Below are positions 43,903-56,059 of a stretch of 64,000 nucleotides of DNA, in pieces. This DNA comes from Adiantum capillus-veneris (taxonomy: Eukaryota; Streptophyta; Polypodiopsida; Polypodiales; Pteridaceae), in assembly GCA_014529385.2 (NCBI GenBank), contig CM043952.1:68145370-68209369 (forward strand). The letters are read 5' to 3'. Every line of letters begins with the position of its first letter. Positions within the stretch are counted from its first letter, which is position 1. The translations under genes and the position numbers were made by a program. Under the pieces are notes generated by a model, which saw only the letters and a list, made by a program, of their open reading frames with translations, was not told the DNA's origin and did no database searches.

Positions 43903-46900
43903 ATGGATTCTTCTTCAGAAAAGGAGGAGTATTTCATTCGGAAGTTCGATGGCAGCAACTTCACCATGTGGAAAGAGCGCATGAAAGATGTTTTGATAAA
44001 CAAAGGCCTCTCAGAACCGTTAAAAGAGCGCGCAGAGGATGATGATTATACACAAGCTCAATGGGAGCTTTTGGATGCAAAAGCCATGGCTACGATATGT
44101 CTACATCTAGCTGAGTCAGTCTTCTTCACTATCATCGGGAAGAAAACAACCAAGGAACTTTGGGATAGCTTATGTTCAGCATGGGAGAGCAAAAGTGCAT
44201 CCAACAAAGTTTTTCTCATGAAAAGGCTTATGAAGCTCAACATGAAAGAAGGTAGCACAGTTTCCAGTCATTTAAATGAGTTCAAATCCTTGTTCAGTCA
44301 GCTGACATCTCAGGGCTTTAAGGAGTTTGACGATGAACTCAAGTCTATCTTCTTGTTATGCTCTCTACCCAGTTCATGGGATATCTTTTGCACAGCCATT
44401 AGCAATTCAGCTTTGAATGGCAAGTTAGAGTTCAATGCTGTCACAGATGCGTTGCTCATTGAAGAGATTCGTCGTAAATCTCTTGATAATGCTAGTCATG
44501 GAGATGCATATATGGCTGGCAGTTCAACAAAGCCAAGAGGCCGTGACCGGAACAAATAAAAAAGCAAAAGTAGAGAGAGGAATCCTCGTAGTCCTAGCAG
44601 ACACAGGAACCAAAGTAGAGACCGCAATGACAGAAATGTCGAGTGTTACTATTGCCATAAGAAGGGTCATTACAAAAAGGATTGTCGCAGTTTCCTAAGA
44701 GATCAGAAAAACATGCAAAAGGATAATTGTGGCAAAGGCAAAAGTACAGTAAAGATTGAGGAGCTCAATATTGTTGAGTCTCCCATACCTACCACTGCAG
44801 TAGAGGATGCTCCTCCTCCAGTGATGCTCATTATGCCCACAGAGATTCATGCCGAGGTGACAACAGATACCTCAGATGTTCTCATTTTTACTTCAGATCT
44901 CACTCCAGATGCTTTGGTTGCACATGATAAGGGTTATGCACAGAATTGGATCCTTGATTCTAGTGCAAGTTTTCATGTCACACCACATAGAGAGTGGTTT
45001 TCCTCTTATGCATCCATGCATGGAATTGTCAAGCTTGGTAATTCATATGAGCTTGACATTATTGGCATTGGTGATGTGGAACTTCAGATGCATAATGGCA
45101 CTACTTTTGTGCTACAGAATGTCAGACATGTGCCCAAGCTTACGAAAAGCTTGCTTTCTATAGGGCAATTGGATGACATTGGCTACACTACAGTTTTTGG
45201 TAATCGTTCTTGGATGATCCGCAAGAACAACCTTATCATGATGAAAGGACATAAAAAAGGATCACTGTACTCTTTGTTTGTTTCGAGTGTCGACGAACAC
45301 TCTATCTATGTTGCCGAGCTGTCGTCTCTTGAGTTGTGGCATAGCCGGCTAGGGCATATTAGCCAAAAGGGAATGAAAACATTTCAGCGTTTCGCCTACT
45401 TACCTGTGTTAGATTACACGGACTTTCCATTGTGTGAGCATTGTCTGTATGGCAAACAGACTAGATTGACATCTTCGCCATTGAATAAGAAACTAGGCGA
45501 ACCTCTAGACTTGGTGCACAGTGATTTGTGTGGTCCAATGCCACATAAAACTCTAGGGGGAGCGAACTACTTTCTCACATTCATAGATGATTCTACCAGA
45601 AAGGTGTGGGTGTATCTCCTTAAGCGTAAGGAAGAAGTCTTTTCGAAATTCCAAAAATTCCTCGCCATGGTTGAGAACCAATTAGGAACAAAGCTCAAAG
45701 CTTTTCACACGGACAATGGTGGTGAATACGTCTCCACAGAGTTCAAGGATTTTTGCAATAGAAGAGGGATTCGGCGGCAGTTTACTGCTCCATACACACC
45801 TGCGCAAAATGGGATAGCTGAAAGAATGAATCGTACGATTCAAGAGCGAGTTGTCCTTATGATGTTTATGGCGAAGCTTACTCCCGAATTTTGGGGGGAA
45901 GCTGTTCTGACAGCAGTGCACATCATCAACAGGTCACCTAGTTCTCCTTTGAATTTCAAAATTCCAGAGGAATTATGGACTGGCAAAAGGCCAAGCTATG
46001 AGCATCTACGTGTATTTGGATGCGAGGCATATGCACATGTGCCCAAAGAACTTCGTCAAAAGTTAGATCCCAGATCACACAAATGCATCTTTATAATTGG
46101 CTATGGTGCAAACGGCGAGATGGGATATCGTCTCTGGCACCCAGAATCAAACAAAGTCATTCGTAGCTCACATGTGATTTTCAATGAATCAAAAATGCAC
46201 AAGAAGCCCATCAAAGATGTTGAGTACAGACGTGTTCGTTTTGAGGATGTAGCCTCCGAACCAACTCAGTTCAGTAGTGTTGCACCTATTCCTAAAGTGC
46301 AAGATACTAATATTGCTCCGGAAAGAGCAGAGTCCAGCAGTCAAGCACTGAGACACTCTGAGAGAGTATCACGTGTGCCCGAGCGGTTTGATCCGGGTAT
46401 ACACCACATTTTGGTCACTGACAGTGGAGAGCCAACCTGCTGCAAAGAAGCTATACAAATGGAGGATAGCGTTAAGTGGGAGTAGGCTATGCAATCAGAA
46501 TACAATTTGATTGTGGCTAGTGAAACATGGGATTTAGTTGAATTACCAAAAGGCAAAAATGCTTTACCTTGCAAGTGGGTATACAAGAAGAAGTATACAG
46601 CGGAAGATCCCGAGCCTAGATACAAGGCTCGTCTAGTTGCCAAGGGTTTCAAGCAGCAAAAAGGTGTGGATTTTGATGAGATTTTCTCTCCAGTAGTGAA
46701 GATGACTACACTTCACACCGTGCTTGGCTTGGTTGCTATCGAGGACATGGAACTTGTCCAAATGGATGTGAACACAGCATTTCTTCACGGGGATCTAGAT
46801 GAATATGTCTACATGAAACAACCAGAGGGCTTCGTATGTGAAACCCAAAAACCAACGAGGACAGAATTGGTTTGTAGACTTAAAAAGGCACTCTATGGCC

Positions 46901-47991
46901 TCAAGCAAGGTTCAAGGAAATGGTATCAAAAATTCGACAAATTCATGCAGTCTTAGGGTTACATAAGAAGTCAAGAGGATCACTGCTTATACACAAAAAG
47001 ATTGAACGATGGTTCTTTAATCATCTTGATCTTGTATGTAGATGATATGCTTATCGCAGGCAAATCAATTGATGAGATCAATCAATTGAAAAAGATGCTA
47101 AACACTCAGTTTTCCATGAAGGATTTGGGAGATGCCAACAACTTTCTTGGTATGCACATCAAGAGAGACACGCAACGTGGAATTCTTGAATTATCTCAAG
47201 AAAAGTACATTCACAAAGTCTTGCAACGTTTTAGTATGCAGGGGGGGAAGTCATTGAGTACCCCAATGCAAGAATACTCCAAACTTAGCAAGGAAGACTC
47301 TCCCAAGACAGTGGCTGAGAAAGAGGAAATGGCGAAAGTACCATATTCTTCAGCAGTTGGCAGTTTGATGTACGCTATGGTTGCCACAAGACCAGACATT
47401 GCACATGCAGTGGGAGTGGTTAGTAGGTACATGGCAAACCCTAGCAAGAAGCATTGGGAAGCAGTAAAGAAAATCCTCAGATATTTGAAAGGTACAGCTA
47501 GCAAGTGTTTACGCTTCCGAAACAGTGATGCATCTATTGTAGGTTCCACGGATGCAGATTATGCGGGTTGCGTGGATCGTAGAAGATCCACATCTGGCTA
47601 TGTGTTCATGTTTGTTGGAGCAGCTATCTCTTGGAGATCGTGTCTCCAAGATTGCACGTCTTCATCTACCACTGAGGCAGAATATGTTGCTGCGTCTGAC
47701 ACTAGCAAGGAAGCCATATGGTTGGTTCGTCTAGTGGGAGATTTGGGCATTCACGAGGTTCCAACACTACATTGTGATAGTCAGAGTGCCATTGCTTTGG
47801 CAAAGAATCCAGTGTTTCACTCAAAGTCGAAACACATAGAGGTCAAATACCATGTCATACGAGACGCATTGGCTGGCAAGCATATCGAGCTTGTCAAGGT
47901 TCACACTGAAGACAACCCCGCAGATGCTCTCACAAAGAGCCTAGCCTCGGAGCGATTTACACATTGTATAGAACTTATGGGTGTAGGATGA
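43903..47991 (+). pseudogene. Inner copia gag-pol polyprotein (1,362 codons, three stops)
   Basis: A single frame runs from ATG 43903 to TGA 47989-47991, interrupted only by TAA at 44557, TAG at 46483 and TAG at 46954, with no frameshift. Order: gag (MDSSSEKEEYFIRKFDG, CCHC CYYCHKKGHYKKDC); protease with LDSSAS, where the active-site Gly is Ser; integrase (LWHSRLGHI, CEHCLYGKQ, Asp in HSDLCGP, Asp in HTDNGGEY, Glu in IAERMNRT); RT (KARLVAKGFKQQKGVDF, LYVDDML); RNase H (STDADYAGC, EAEYVAASD, DNPADALTKS). It makes the particle, cuts the polyprotein, copies RNA and inserts DNA. The stops and the protease change predict inactivity, but trans-complementation remains possible. Confidence 0.95.
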
Positions 47992-48062
47992 AGCCTCGGC
48001 AATGCTTCATCAACTTTGTATAGACTAACTATACTAATGCCACTATTGGCCACCGTGACCTT

Positions 48063-48074
48063 CAAGTGGGAGGT
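48063..48074 (+). promoter_or_regulatory. Inner copia polypurine tract
   Basis: CAAGTGGGAGGT sits immediately before the 3' LTR. The outer copia has nearly the same tract before 55871. Confidence 0.85.
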
Positions 48075-48281
48075 TGTTGGGGTGTAGGCCAGGTGGCCGT
48101 GGGAAACCACCCTTGTACACTTGATTCCACCTAATCAATATAGGGAGAAAAAGAGGAAGGGTTGACACTTCTCTTTCTTCTCCACTAACCCAACACAGGC
48201 CGTCTGTGTATCATCCCCTTCCCCATTCTCTTCTTCCCCCTCTCTTGCACACACTCCGTACACGCACACACGCACACAACA
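48075..48281 (+). repeat. Inner copia 3' LTR
   Basis: A 207-bp partner of 41024-41230, ending in canonical CA. Confidence 0.97.
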
Positions 48282-48402
48282 GCATGGAGTGCAGAGTAGT
48301 GAGCTCGTTGTGCACACAGTTGGGGCACGACTTGAGCATTCACACAGAGAGGTGACAGAGTCAGACATGCATGCTTTGCTAGCACTACAAGAGGTTGTGT
48401 GC

Positions 48403-48610
48403 TCTTGTGACGCTGTTAGCGACGGAAATACACTGGGTTTTTATAACCCCCGGCGTCGCTAAAACCGTCGCTACGAGAGCGTCGCTATAAGCGTCGCTAT
48501 ATAGAGACGTTGATAGCGATGGTCATAGCGACGGTTATAGCGACGTTTACACAGAAGTCTATAGCGACGCTCATAGCGATGCTATAGAGCCATAAATAGC
48601 GACGCTCGAG
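48403..48610. repeat. CACTA-2 left subterminal array
   Basis: This is a shorter version of the CACTA-1 array, with about ten units. Forward GCGTCGCTA units flip to TAGCGACG units around 48505, and several copies are mutated (GAGACG, GCGATG). Confidence 0.8.
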
Positions 48611-48985
48611 AGAATTTTTTTTTGGTGACAGGGCATTGAATGCCCTGCCACCCATCAAGCATATTCTACTTGATTCACTTTTTAAAAAAAGTGCAAGGGT
48701 AGATAATAGACCCAAAATAGTCACCCACAAGACGCATTGTTTGCAAAATTGACAAGCGTAAAATTGACAATTGTACACATCATAGGCAAAATGAATTGAT
48801 TGGCAAATGTAATAATGACAATTGTACAACATCATAGGCATAAAGAATTGATTGGCAAAATGAACTGCGGTGACAAATGTAATAATATACATGGTTCAAA
48901 AAGACGTATAAAATCCGTCTCACGATACATAAGCTATGAGAAACCCTAAACTAATGCTATCTAGGTACGGCTAAACTGACATCGT

Positions 48986-50295
48986 CTAGTCAGACGTCTC
49001 ATCGCGTCCAAGCGGCGTATCTGTCGGATTTTGCAAAAAAAGACAATAAGACAGCTTTCAGTAAGTATAAACATATAACGACATTTATAAAACAATACAA
49101 AAAATAGAAAAGAGTAAACCCTAATACTAACCATGCCGCCGCGAGAACTGAGAATGTCCATCAGGGCGTTTAAGCCCTTCCTGCCTGCGTACTCGCGCTC
49201 GTACGGTGTGGGATCACGTCCTGTCATCGACCACTGTCAAAACATACAAAGATTTCATTATGTTAGAATTAAAAAACTCATAAATCCTAAGCTATCGAAC
49301 ATAAAGAGCAATGCGAAAACACTTACAAAATCGGCCTCAAATGATGCCCATCCACCGCTCCCCAAGTGGTGCGAGCTCCCTGCCTCTACTCGCTCTCTGG
49401 CTGCATCCTTTTGTTGCTTCCACTTGTCGGGATTCTCGCGTGCTGCTTTCTTCGCATTCTTCCAATCTTCTTTGGCCAGCCAATCTGGCCTGTTCCACCC
49501 ATGCTTGATTGCTTTTTGCACTTCGGAACGCTTGTGTTTGCAGTATTTGCGCATTCGAATCTTCATCAGGTCTTCATTGAAGCGCTGATCCCGTGTTGGA
49601 ACGGGAAACTCATCATGAAGTATGCTGATGACTCTGTTTTTTAAATCACTTGGTACTTCACTCCATTTGTTTAGTATGTAGTGTCTAAACAGCTGAGCGC
49701 AAAGACCACGCATGTGCGAGATCACCTTCTTGCTGTCATCATCCATGATGATGCCGCCGCTGAAGTCGACGGAGTAAGGCAAGCCCTCTGGCCGGTGACG
49801 CGTGAACCTGGGTGTCCCGGCAGGGGTCTCTAGAGGCGTGTCGATGGGGGTACGGACGTCAGGTGTCTCCACCGGCGTCTCGGCCCCGAAGCGAGGAGTG
49901 TCGAGTGGGGTGGCTCCTGGCGGAGTAGGTAGAGGTGTGTAGCTGCTAGGAAGAGTCAGCCGCGCAAAACCTGGCGTAGATGGCGATGCTGTTGCTGGTG
50001 TGGGGGCGGGCAAAGAAGGGGAGGGTAAAGAGCCTCGTCGAACACGAGGCGGTGTGGAGGCATCGGCGGCGGAATCCCCACAACAACCGCCACCGCCACC
50101 ACTAGAGCACCGGTGTCTAGACGAGTGTGAAGCTCGTCTCGTCGACGCCGAAGCTTCGGAGCGCGCCGAATGCTCCAAAAGAGAGGGAGATGCGGATGGA
50201 GTAGGAACGCGCGATGATGCGCCAGAGCGATGACGCTCCACGTACCACTGTCTCTGCTGCGGTGACAAAGAAGAAAGAAACTCCTCATCATCCAT
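48986..50295 (-). pseudogene. CACTA-2 small gene (Ptta/TNPA-like), final acceptor mutated
   Basis: It has the same three-exon plan as CACTA-1: 50295-49327, 49233-49132 and 49030-48986 (TAG). The protein domains (TPxxTP region, KNRVISILHDEFPVPTRDQR, HHLGSGGWASFEADF, GRDPTPYEREYAGRKG) are intact. The acceptor of the last exon reads TTTTTTGCAA in place of TTTTTTGCAG, so the annotated splice should fail. Retaining that intron would add VSIR... and a different tail. Functional consequences are unknown, since the last exon gives only 14 residues. Confidence 0.75.
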
Positions 50296-50635
50296 ACCTG
50301 CATTAAACACACGAATATTTAACTTAATATTGAATGAAGAGAGTAGACAATGACGCAAAGACCATTAAATACAATGACGTAATGACGCATATAAATACAA
50401 TGACGCAATGAATTGAGTGATAGAAGAGGCAAGTCGAAAACTCATAATTTTCAATCAAAAGATGTGAGCGCGAGTAGAAAAGAGCGTTATACACCATGGA
50501 AGGTACTTAGAGAGCCATAGCTTTTACAACACGGAGCAAAATTGTTCAAATACAATATTTGTGGCTTTAAGAGATCTCTCTCTCATCCTCGCATAACTCA
50601 GCATAACTTCCTATATCTATATAGAGCTCTCCATT

Positions 50636-52998
50636 TTAACACATATCCTCTGTTTCATTTTGAAGCTCCTCTACATGCACCCCATATAGAGTAGTAGCAT
50701 CTTGATGCTCGTCTGGCACCACCGTAGCGGCTTCTGATTGAGCATCTTCTCTGATCTCCTCCATTGATGCCGTTGTGATTGGCACATGGTAGACTTTATA
50801 CGTCCTTGCACTACGAGGGGCTACCTCTATGACGTACCACCAGTTTGATGTAGACTTTGTAGGATGAAATATTACCTGCCAGAGCCACATAACTTACATG
50901 AGAGATTTCAAGCACATAACTTGTAAAAGGGGGATGTTAACTATTTACATACTTACTTGTTCACAATGCTCGGGTAGTATGAAAGTGTCTCTTAGGTCAG
51001 TCCATTTCTTAGTAAAATCCACCTCAAGAAAACCAGACTCTCCTTTACGCATAGTAGCGTTGCGCCCCTCCATGATTATCTTGAACCATTGCACGTCGAA
51101 CAAGTCGACAAAAAATCCTCTGTAATCGATCCTCAAAATCTCTTGTAGCGTGCCGAAGTAAGTGAGTTCCGCCACCACAGGATCTGCATCAGAGGAATGT
51201 CGTCGACTAGACTGTTCAAATTTTGCCATGATTCCACAATCTTGAGTAAAACGCTTTTTGTCGATCCGTTCCACCCTAAAATGTCGACCTTTACACCATG
51301 CTGCTATGTATGACTTATACTACAACGAACAAAGATTATGAGTGGCCGTTCAAACGTTTAGAAATAAAGTCACTAGCTAGTCGTACATTGCAAACTTACC
51401 TTGGTCGCGCAACCCCGAGAGTACTCCCACTCTTCATCAGTCACTTCGTCACCGCATTGTTGTGCGCTTTTCAATTGGTTGTGCAACCATCTTAAGCTCA
51501 TGAATGTTGGTAGGCTCTCCAGAACCGTCGGATAGTGCATCGGTGGTTGTCTTCCCCGTCTCCACTCGATTCGTGCCCTTTGTCGCTCTTGCTTTGCATC
51601 CTCATATTGTGAAATCCACTTTTGCATCACTGAGAATTCTGTTAGCCCGGGATAGTCATGCATGGTCCACATTAGAATGCCTCTGATCAAAGCATTCCGT
51701 CGTCCTGTGTGTCGGCTCATATCCACCACCTCTATGCCAATCCACAATTGTTGTAGCTCTTCCAATAGTGGACGAAGATACACATCCATATTCTCCACTT
51801 TATATCGCCCTGGCACAATCAAGCTTAGCCATAGGTGCCCCTTCTTCGTAGTCAACCATGGGGGAATGTTGTAGTTGACGATGACAACGGGCCATACACT
51901 GTAAGATGTTGATCTTTGACCAAATGGATTTACGCCATCCATAGCCAGGCCTAAGCACAAATTTCGAGCTTCCTTGGCAAAATTCGACCATGTTCCATCT
52001 ATATGTTTCCAGGCTGCACAATATGCAGGAATTCGTAGCACACCATCCGAAGATTTATTCTCCTCATGCCATGATGCTAGGGCGGCCATGGACTTACATT
52101 CGAAGAAATGCTTGATGCGAGGAAGCAGAGGAAAATGTCACAAAACCTTTTGTGGAATTTTTGTCTCGTGGAGATCTACTCGATATCTTTCGGAATCACA
52201 TTTCGGAAACTTCTCCATGTCTATGTATTCCCCTCTGAAAAGAATGCAGTCATTAGGACAAGCGTGGATAGAATTGTAATCCATCCCCAAGTTTCGCAAA
52301 ATTTTTCTTGCTTCATCTCGGGAATCTGGCATCACATTGTCAGTTGGTAGTATGTGCTCTTTAAGCAATCTACACAACATAAAAATACGATACAGTCGTG
52401 TAAAAATCTATCAGATCATTATACATTTAGACTTTTATTAAAGTAAACTAATTGTAATAGATCACCTGAAAAGCGTTGTGACACTAGTGTCACTCCATCC
52501 AAACTTTGCCTGCATGTTGAGAAGAACCAGGAGTGCTTTCAATCTAAACATACGTGCTCCATTATACAATGGCGTATCGGCTTCACTTTTCATATCATCA
52601 TAGATAAGCCTGTCTGAATCCATGATCGTCTCGATCATTTCATCATTCTTGGGCTCAAACATTGCCTCGTTGGGAATGTGCTCTGCATGATCATCCCCCG
52701 AGCTGTCAGAGGCTACATCTTGTGGCCTCACATATGCTGCTTGACCAAAGCGCCTGCGAACACGTCTATTGGGTTGCAAGATTGCTGCTTGTTGGCCAGC
52801 GTCAGAGTCCGACGAGTTATAATTGGCAACAACTCGATCTATAATAGATGGATCGAACTCGCCAAATTCGTGAACGTGCTGCAAAGAAACACGTCTTGTT
52901 TGTCGCACATCATGCTTGCATTGATTACAAGGACATAAGACCCTCGTTGAGAGATAGGTGTTTCGGTTGGACAGTCCCACATCCTCGTCACTACTCAT
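50636..52998 (-). pseudogene. CACTA-2 transposase (TNPD-like), internally deleted
   Basis: Exon 1 is 52998-52466. A fused exon, 52369-51400, joins Transposase_21 directly to the tail of DUF4218 (...DYPGLTEFSVMQKWISQY) across a deletion at about 51632. Exon 51319-50957 is DUF4216 in full (QDCGIMAKF, FGTLQEILRIDYRGFFVDLF, LPEHCEQ), and the last exon begins at 50875. Relative to CACTA-1, the C-terminal half of Transposase_21 and most of DUF4218 are gone. There are two further lesions: CGA to TGA at 52138 (KVLR to KVL*) and an early TAA at 50636 that removes about 23 C-terminal residues. The remaining frame is open across the fusion. Confidence 0.85.
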
Positions 52999-53334
52999 AA
53001 TGAGGATAAAAATCTTATAACCTGGACAACAAATTTAATATTCTATTGGCATTCTTCGTCTTATCTCTCTCTCTCTCTCTCTCTCTACCTCACATCCTCT
53101 AGTCATGTCCAATCCCCGCACACCTCGGTCTAGAGGTGCACGGAGATCAGAACCACCGGGTTATAATCTCGTCTTTATTGGTCAATACCTATATTTGTGG
53201 GTACAAGAAATCTACAGACCCACGTCTACATGATACTACATGTAGTGGACAAAACCCCTTTGCCTCTGCTCTAGCTGTAGCACTTCACAGCATCTTAACA
53301 TCTTTTCACAGTAGATCTTTTCACTGTTCGTCTA

Positions 53335-53518
53335 ACTCTAAACCCTAAACCGTAAGTAATTCTTGTGTGGACTCGATCTAACGTAAATAAGCGTAAATCT
53401 AAATAAACGTAAATCTAACTAAAAATAAACTTAAATCTAATTTAACGTAAGTCTATATCTAACCTAATCTTTAACGTCTTTTGGGATAGTTTTCTACGAC
53501 GTTAAAACTCTCTTCTTC

Positions 53519-53586
<68 letters not shown>

Positions 53587-54698
53587 ACCTAAATAAACCT
53601 AAGTCTAATCTAATATAACATAAATCTAAATCTAACGTAAATTATGGTATATTAAAAACAAAGAACTAAACTAACAGGGATTATAAGAACCTTAAAACTG
53701 ATTTAACACATAATTTTTCACATAACTCGGCAAGAGTTGGCATTCTCATCACTAAAGATGTGAGAGTTAACTTCCGACGGTGACGCTGCCTCATCTCCAT
53801 CCACATCTAACGACAGCAATTGGCCCTTTGGACCGTTCTTGCTCTTGTTACTAACTTTGAAGTTGCTGTTGAATGACTAGAGGCTGTCTAGATGGTCATT
53901 GTCGGGGATGTAGTGACTCTTGCCGCCCTGAAGATCCACCTTCTTCCCTATCTTCTGAAGACATTTCACCAATACTTTTGGATCGACGGAGCCCACCATG
54001 AGTGAAGGCAGCAATACCCTATATTCCATTGAGGGCTTTCTTCACCCGCTTCATGCAGGCATCGCAGTTTATGGAGACCTAAATCTAATCTAATATAACG
54101 TAAATCTAAATCTAGCGTAAATAAACGTAAATCTAATTAAAAATAAACCTAAATCTAATCTAATTTAACTTAAATAAACCTAAATCTAATTTAACGTAAG
54201 TCTACATCTAACCTAATCTTTAACGTCTTTTAGGATAGTTTCCTATGACGTTATAACTCTCTTCTTCTTGTGTGTGTGCGCGTGTGTGGATGTGTGTGCC
54301 AATAAAAAGAGATAAATGGTATAACCTTTCTATCACCCATGCCAAGTATGATAGATTGGTTATGCCATTTCCCTCTTGAATAATAGGTCTTGAGTTCAAC
54401 TCCTCGTCGGCTAGATCTTTAGGTCTTTTAATTTTAATTAGTTTCCTACGATGTTAAATTAGTTTCTCTCTCTTTCTTTCTCAATGTGTGTGCGTTTTTT
54501 TGTTTATGCATGTTTTCTCTCTCTTTTCCTCTCTCAATGTGTGCATTTTTTGTTTATGCATGTTCTCTCTCTCTTTTCCTCTCTCAATGTGTGCGTTTTT
54601 TGTTTATGCATGCTCTCTCTCTCTTTTCCTCTCTCAATGTGTGTGTGCATTCTTTGTTTATGTATGTGTGTGTGAGTTTTTGTTTATGTTTGTACTCT

Positions 54699-54730
<32 letters not shown>

Positions 54731-54741
54731 AAAAAACACTA

Positions 54742-54774
<33 letters not shown>

Positions 54775-54871
54775 GAGAGAGAAAGAGGGGAAGGGAACAT
54801 GAGAGTGAGGAGAGGGAAGGAGCATACTTGGCTCTCCTTCCTCTCCTCGTGTGTGTGTGTGTGTGTGTGTG

Positions 54872-54915
<44 letters not shown>
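53335..54915. repeat. CACTA-2 upstream composite: telo-box, CTAAAT words, (GT)n, 50-bp minisatellite
   Basis: CTCTAAACCCTAAACC lies at about 53335-53352, followed by AAATCTAA-type words with extra blocks at 53640-53900 not seen in CACTA-1. (GT)n spans 53519-53581. The 50-bp 'CTCTCAATGTGTGC' minisatellite is at 54480-54665, (CT)n at 54705-54730, (GT)n at 54849-54872 and (GA)n at 54879-54915. Confidence 0.85.
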
Positions 54916-54921
<6 letters not shown>

Positions 54922-54999
54922 CGTTACCTGCTCCTTGCTTGAGCCGAAAAACTCAGATCTGAGATTTGAGTTTTTGGGCGCTCTCTGTTATTTTTTTAG

Positions 55000-55112
55000 C
55001 CCAGCCGGCGTCGCTATGAGCGTTGCAAAGTTACTTGTAAATTTGCGACGCTCATAGCGACGCCGGGAATTTTTTTTTTGAGCGTCGCTAATATGAATAG
55101 CCTCTTGTAGTG
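55000..55112. repeat. CACTA-2 right subterminal repeats and terminus
   Basis: GCGTCGCTA/TAGCGACGC motifs flank a TTTGCGACGC hairpin, ending in CCTCTTGTAGTG. There are fewer copies than in CACTA-1. Confidence 0.8.
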
Positions 55113-55115
55113 TAG

Positions 55116-55796
55116 TGACTGAGCAAACCAGAGAGTCAATTGTGCGAGATACTTCTATGTAGGATAGATAGGTAGAGCGGTCTTGCTCTAGTGAGTCGTG
55201 ACAGGAGGAAGTTGTACAAGAGTCTATGCATAAGGAGTTAGAGCATGAGAGCTCTAGTGAGTCACAACAGATTGAGTGGTCATGTTTGCAGTGGATGATT
55301 GAAGAGGAGGCTAAGACGTCAGCGATTATGCAATCATTCCTTTCTATGCTCGACAATGAGCATGTGGATATAGTTGTGAAGGATATGTCTTCCAGCAGAC
55401 ACCTAGAGCATCTGGTTTGCTCTGAGGTTGCACGACAAGTTGATGCGTCTTTTGAGGACAGTCAGGAGATACATGTGGCTGACACGCCTTATCAGTCAGT
55501 GATGCCTGCTCCGTAGAGCTAGCAGGGCCCGCTAGCATTGCATCGGCATTCGATGGTCTCATGTATGAGATGCTGATCTTGAGACCGGATATCGCACTTG
55601 CAGTGGGAGCATTTGCAGTTGGCGTTGTCAGTCGTTTGTTGACTGATGATGGCATAGTGCACGAGGGAGATATGCAGGTATTGCGTACATACTTGCAGTA
55701 CGTGTGCGGTACGTCTTGTGGTGTATGGACTTACACGGGAGCAGGACAGCCGGATGCACATGATCACAGCCAGCCAGTGGGCATCAATTGAGAGCG
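55116..55796 (+). pseudogene. Outer copia pol remnant (linker and RT C-terminus)
   Basis: The first part (55226-55516) is an acidic, Ser/Glu-rich open stretch typical of the variable linker between integrase and RT. It passes, via a deletion, into 'LMYEMLILRPDIALAVG' and VVSRLLTD (about 55558-55650), the well-conserved RT end (normally LMYAM..TRPDIAYAVGVVSR). It then reads 'VLRTYLQYVCGTSCGVWTYT'. RNase H proper is missing. It ends at a TGA at about 55789. Confidence 0.8.
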
Positions 55797-55870
55797 ATTT
55801 TCTCTCGCCTTTTGTAGTCTTTAGACTAGGATCCCTTGCTTAAAGGCACAGTCGCCTTTAAGTGGGAGGT

Positions 55871-56059
55871 TGTTGGGGTATAGGCACCTGTGCCTTGGCC
55901 GACTGCCCAGAGTCTGGGCGCCACTGACTTGTATACCTTATACATAGCATAAGTGTATAGGGGGCTGCTCACTCTTTGAGTCTCCCCACCCATATCTGTG
56001 TGTTGTGTGTCTCCTTCTCTCTCTCACTCTTCGTCTGTGGTGCTCTCCGATCCCCTTCA
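55871..56059 (+). repeat. Outer copia 3' LTR
   Basis: TGTTGGGGTATAGGC...CCCCTTCA, 189 bp, directly preceded by AAGTGGGAGGT and followed by the ACACC duplication. Confidence 0.95.

Larger units (their letters stand above)
41024..48281 (+). mobile_element. Inner Ty1/copia element, near-complete, 7.26 kb
   Basis: Both LTRs are 207 bp, and the flanking 5-bp duplication GCATG is perfect (41019-41023 and 48282-48286). PBS, long leader, a single gag-pol frame with three stops, and a polypurine tract are all present. The LTRs differ at five positions, so insertion is relatively recent. It interrupts the outer copia's pol remnant. Confidence 0.97.
48383..55112 (-). mobile_element. CACTA-2: complete-ended deletion derivative, 6.73 kb
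   Basis: It runs from CACTACAAGAGG at 48383 to CCTCTTGTAGTG ending at 55112, with target duplication TAG at 48380-48382 and 55113-55115. It is the same family and orientation as CACTA-1. Its large gene lacks 1,297 bp relative to CACTA-1, while it keeps 165 bp that CACTA-1 lacks. It has extra DNA upstream of the transposase, including a (GT)~30 tract at 53519-53581. It sits in the outer copia. Confidence 0.95.
38348..56059 (+). mobile_element. Outer Ty1/copia element carrying two nested insertions
   Basis: LTRs lie at 38348-38538 and 55871-56059, flanked by a perfect 5-bp target duplication ACACC (38343-38347 and 56060-56064). PBS ATTGGTATCAGAGC follows the 5' LTR, and a polypurine AAGTGGGAGG precedes the 3' LTR. 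Without the inner copia (7,258 bp plus duplication) and CACTA-2 (6,730 bp plus duplication) it would be only about 3.7 kb. It has lost most of integrase and RT. It is inserted in the last exon of the D2 CACTA transposase. Confidence 0.95.
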
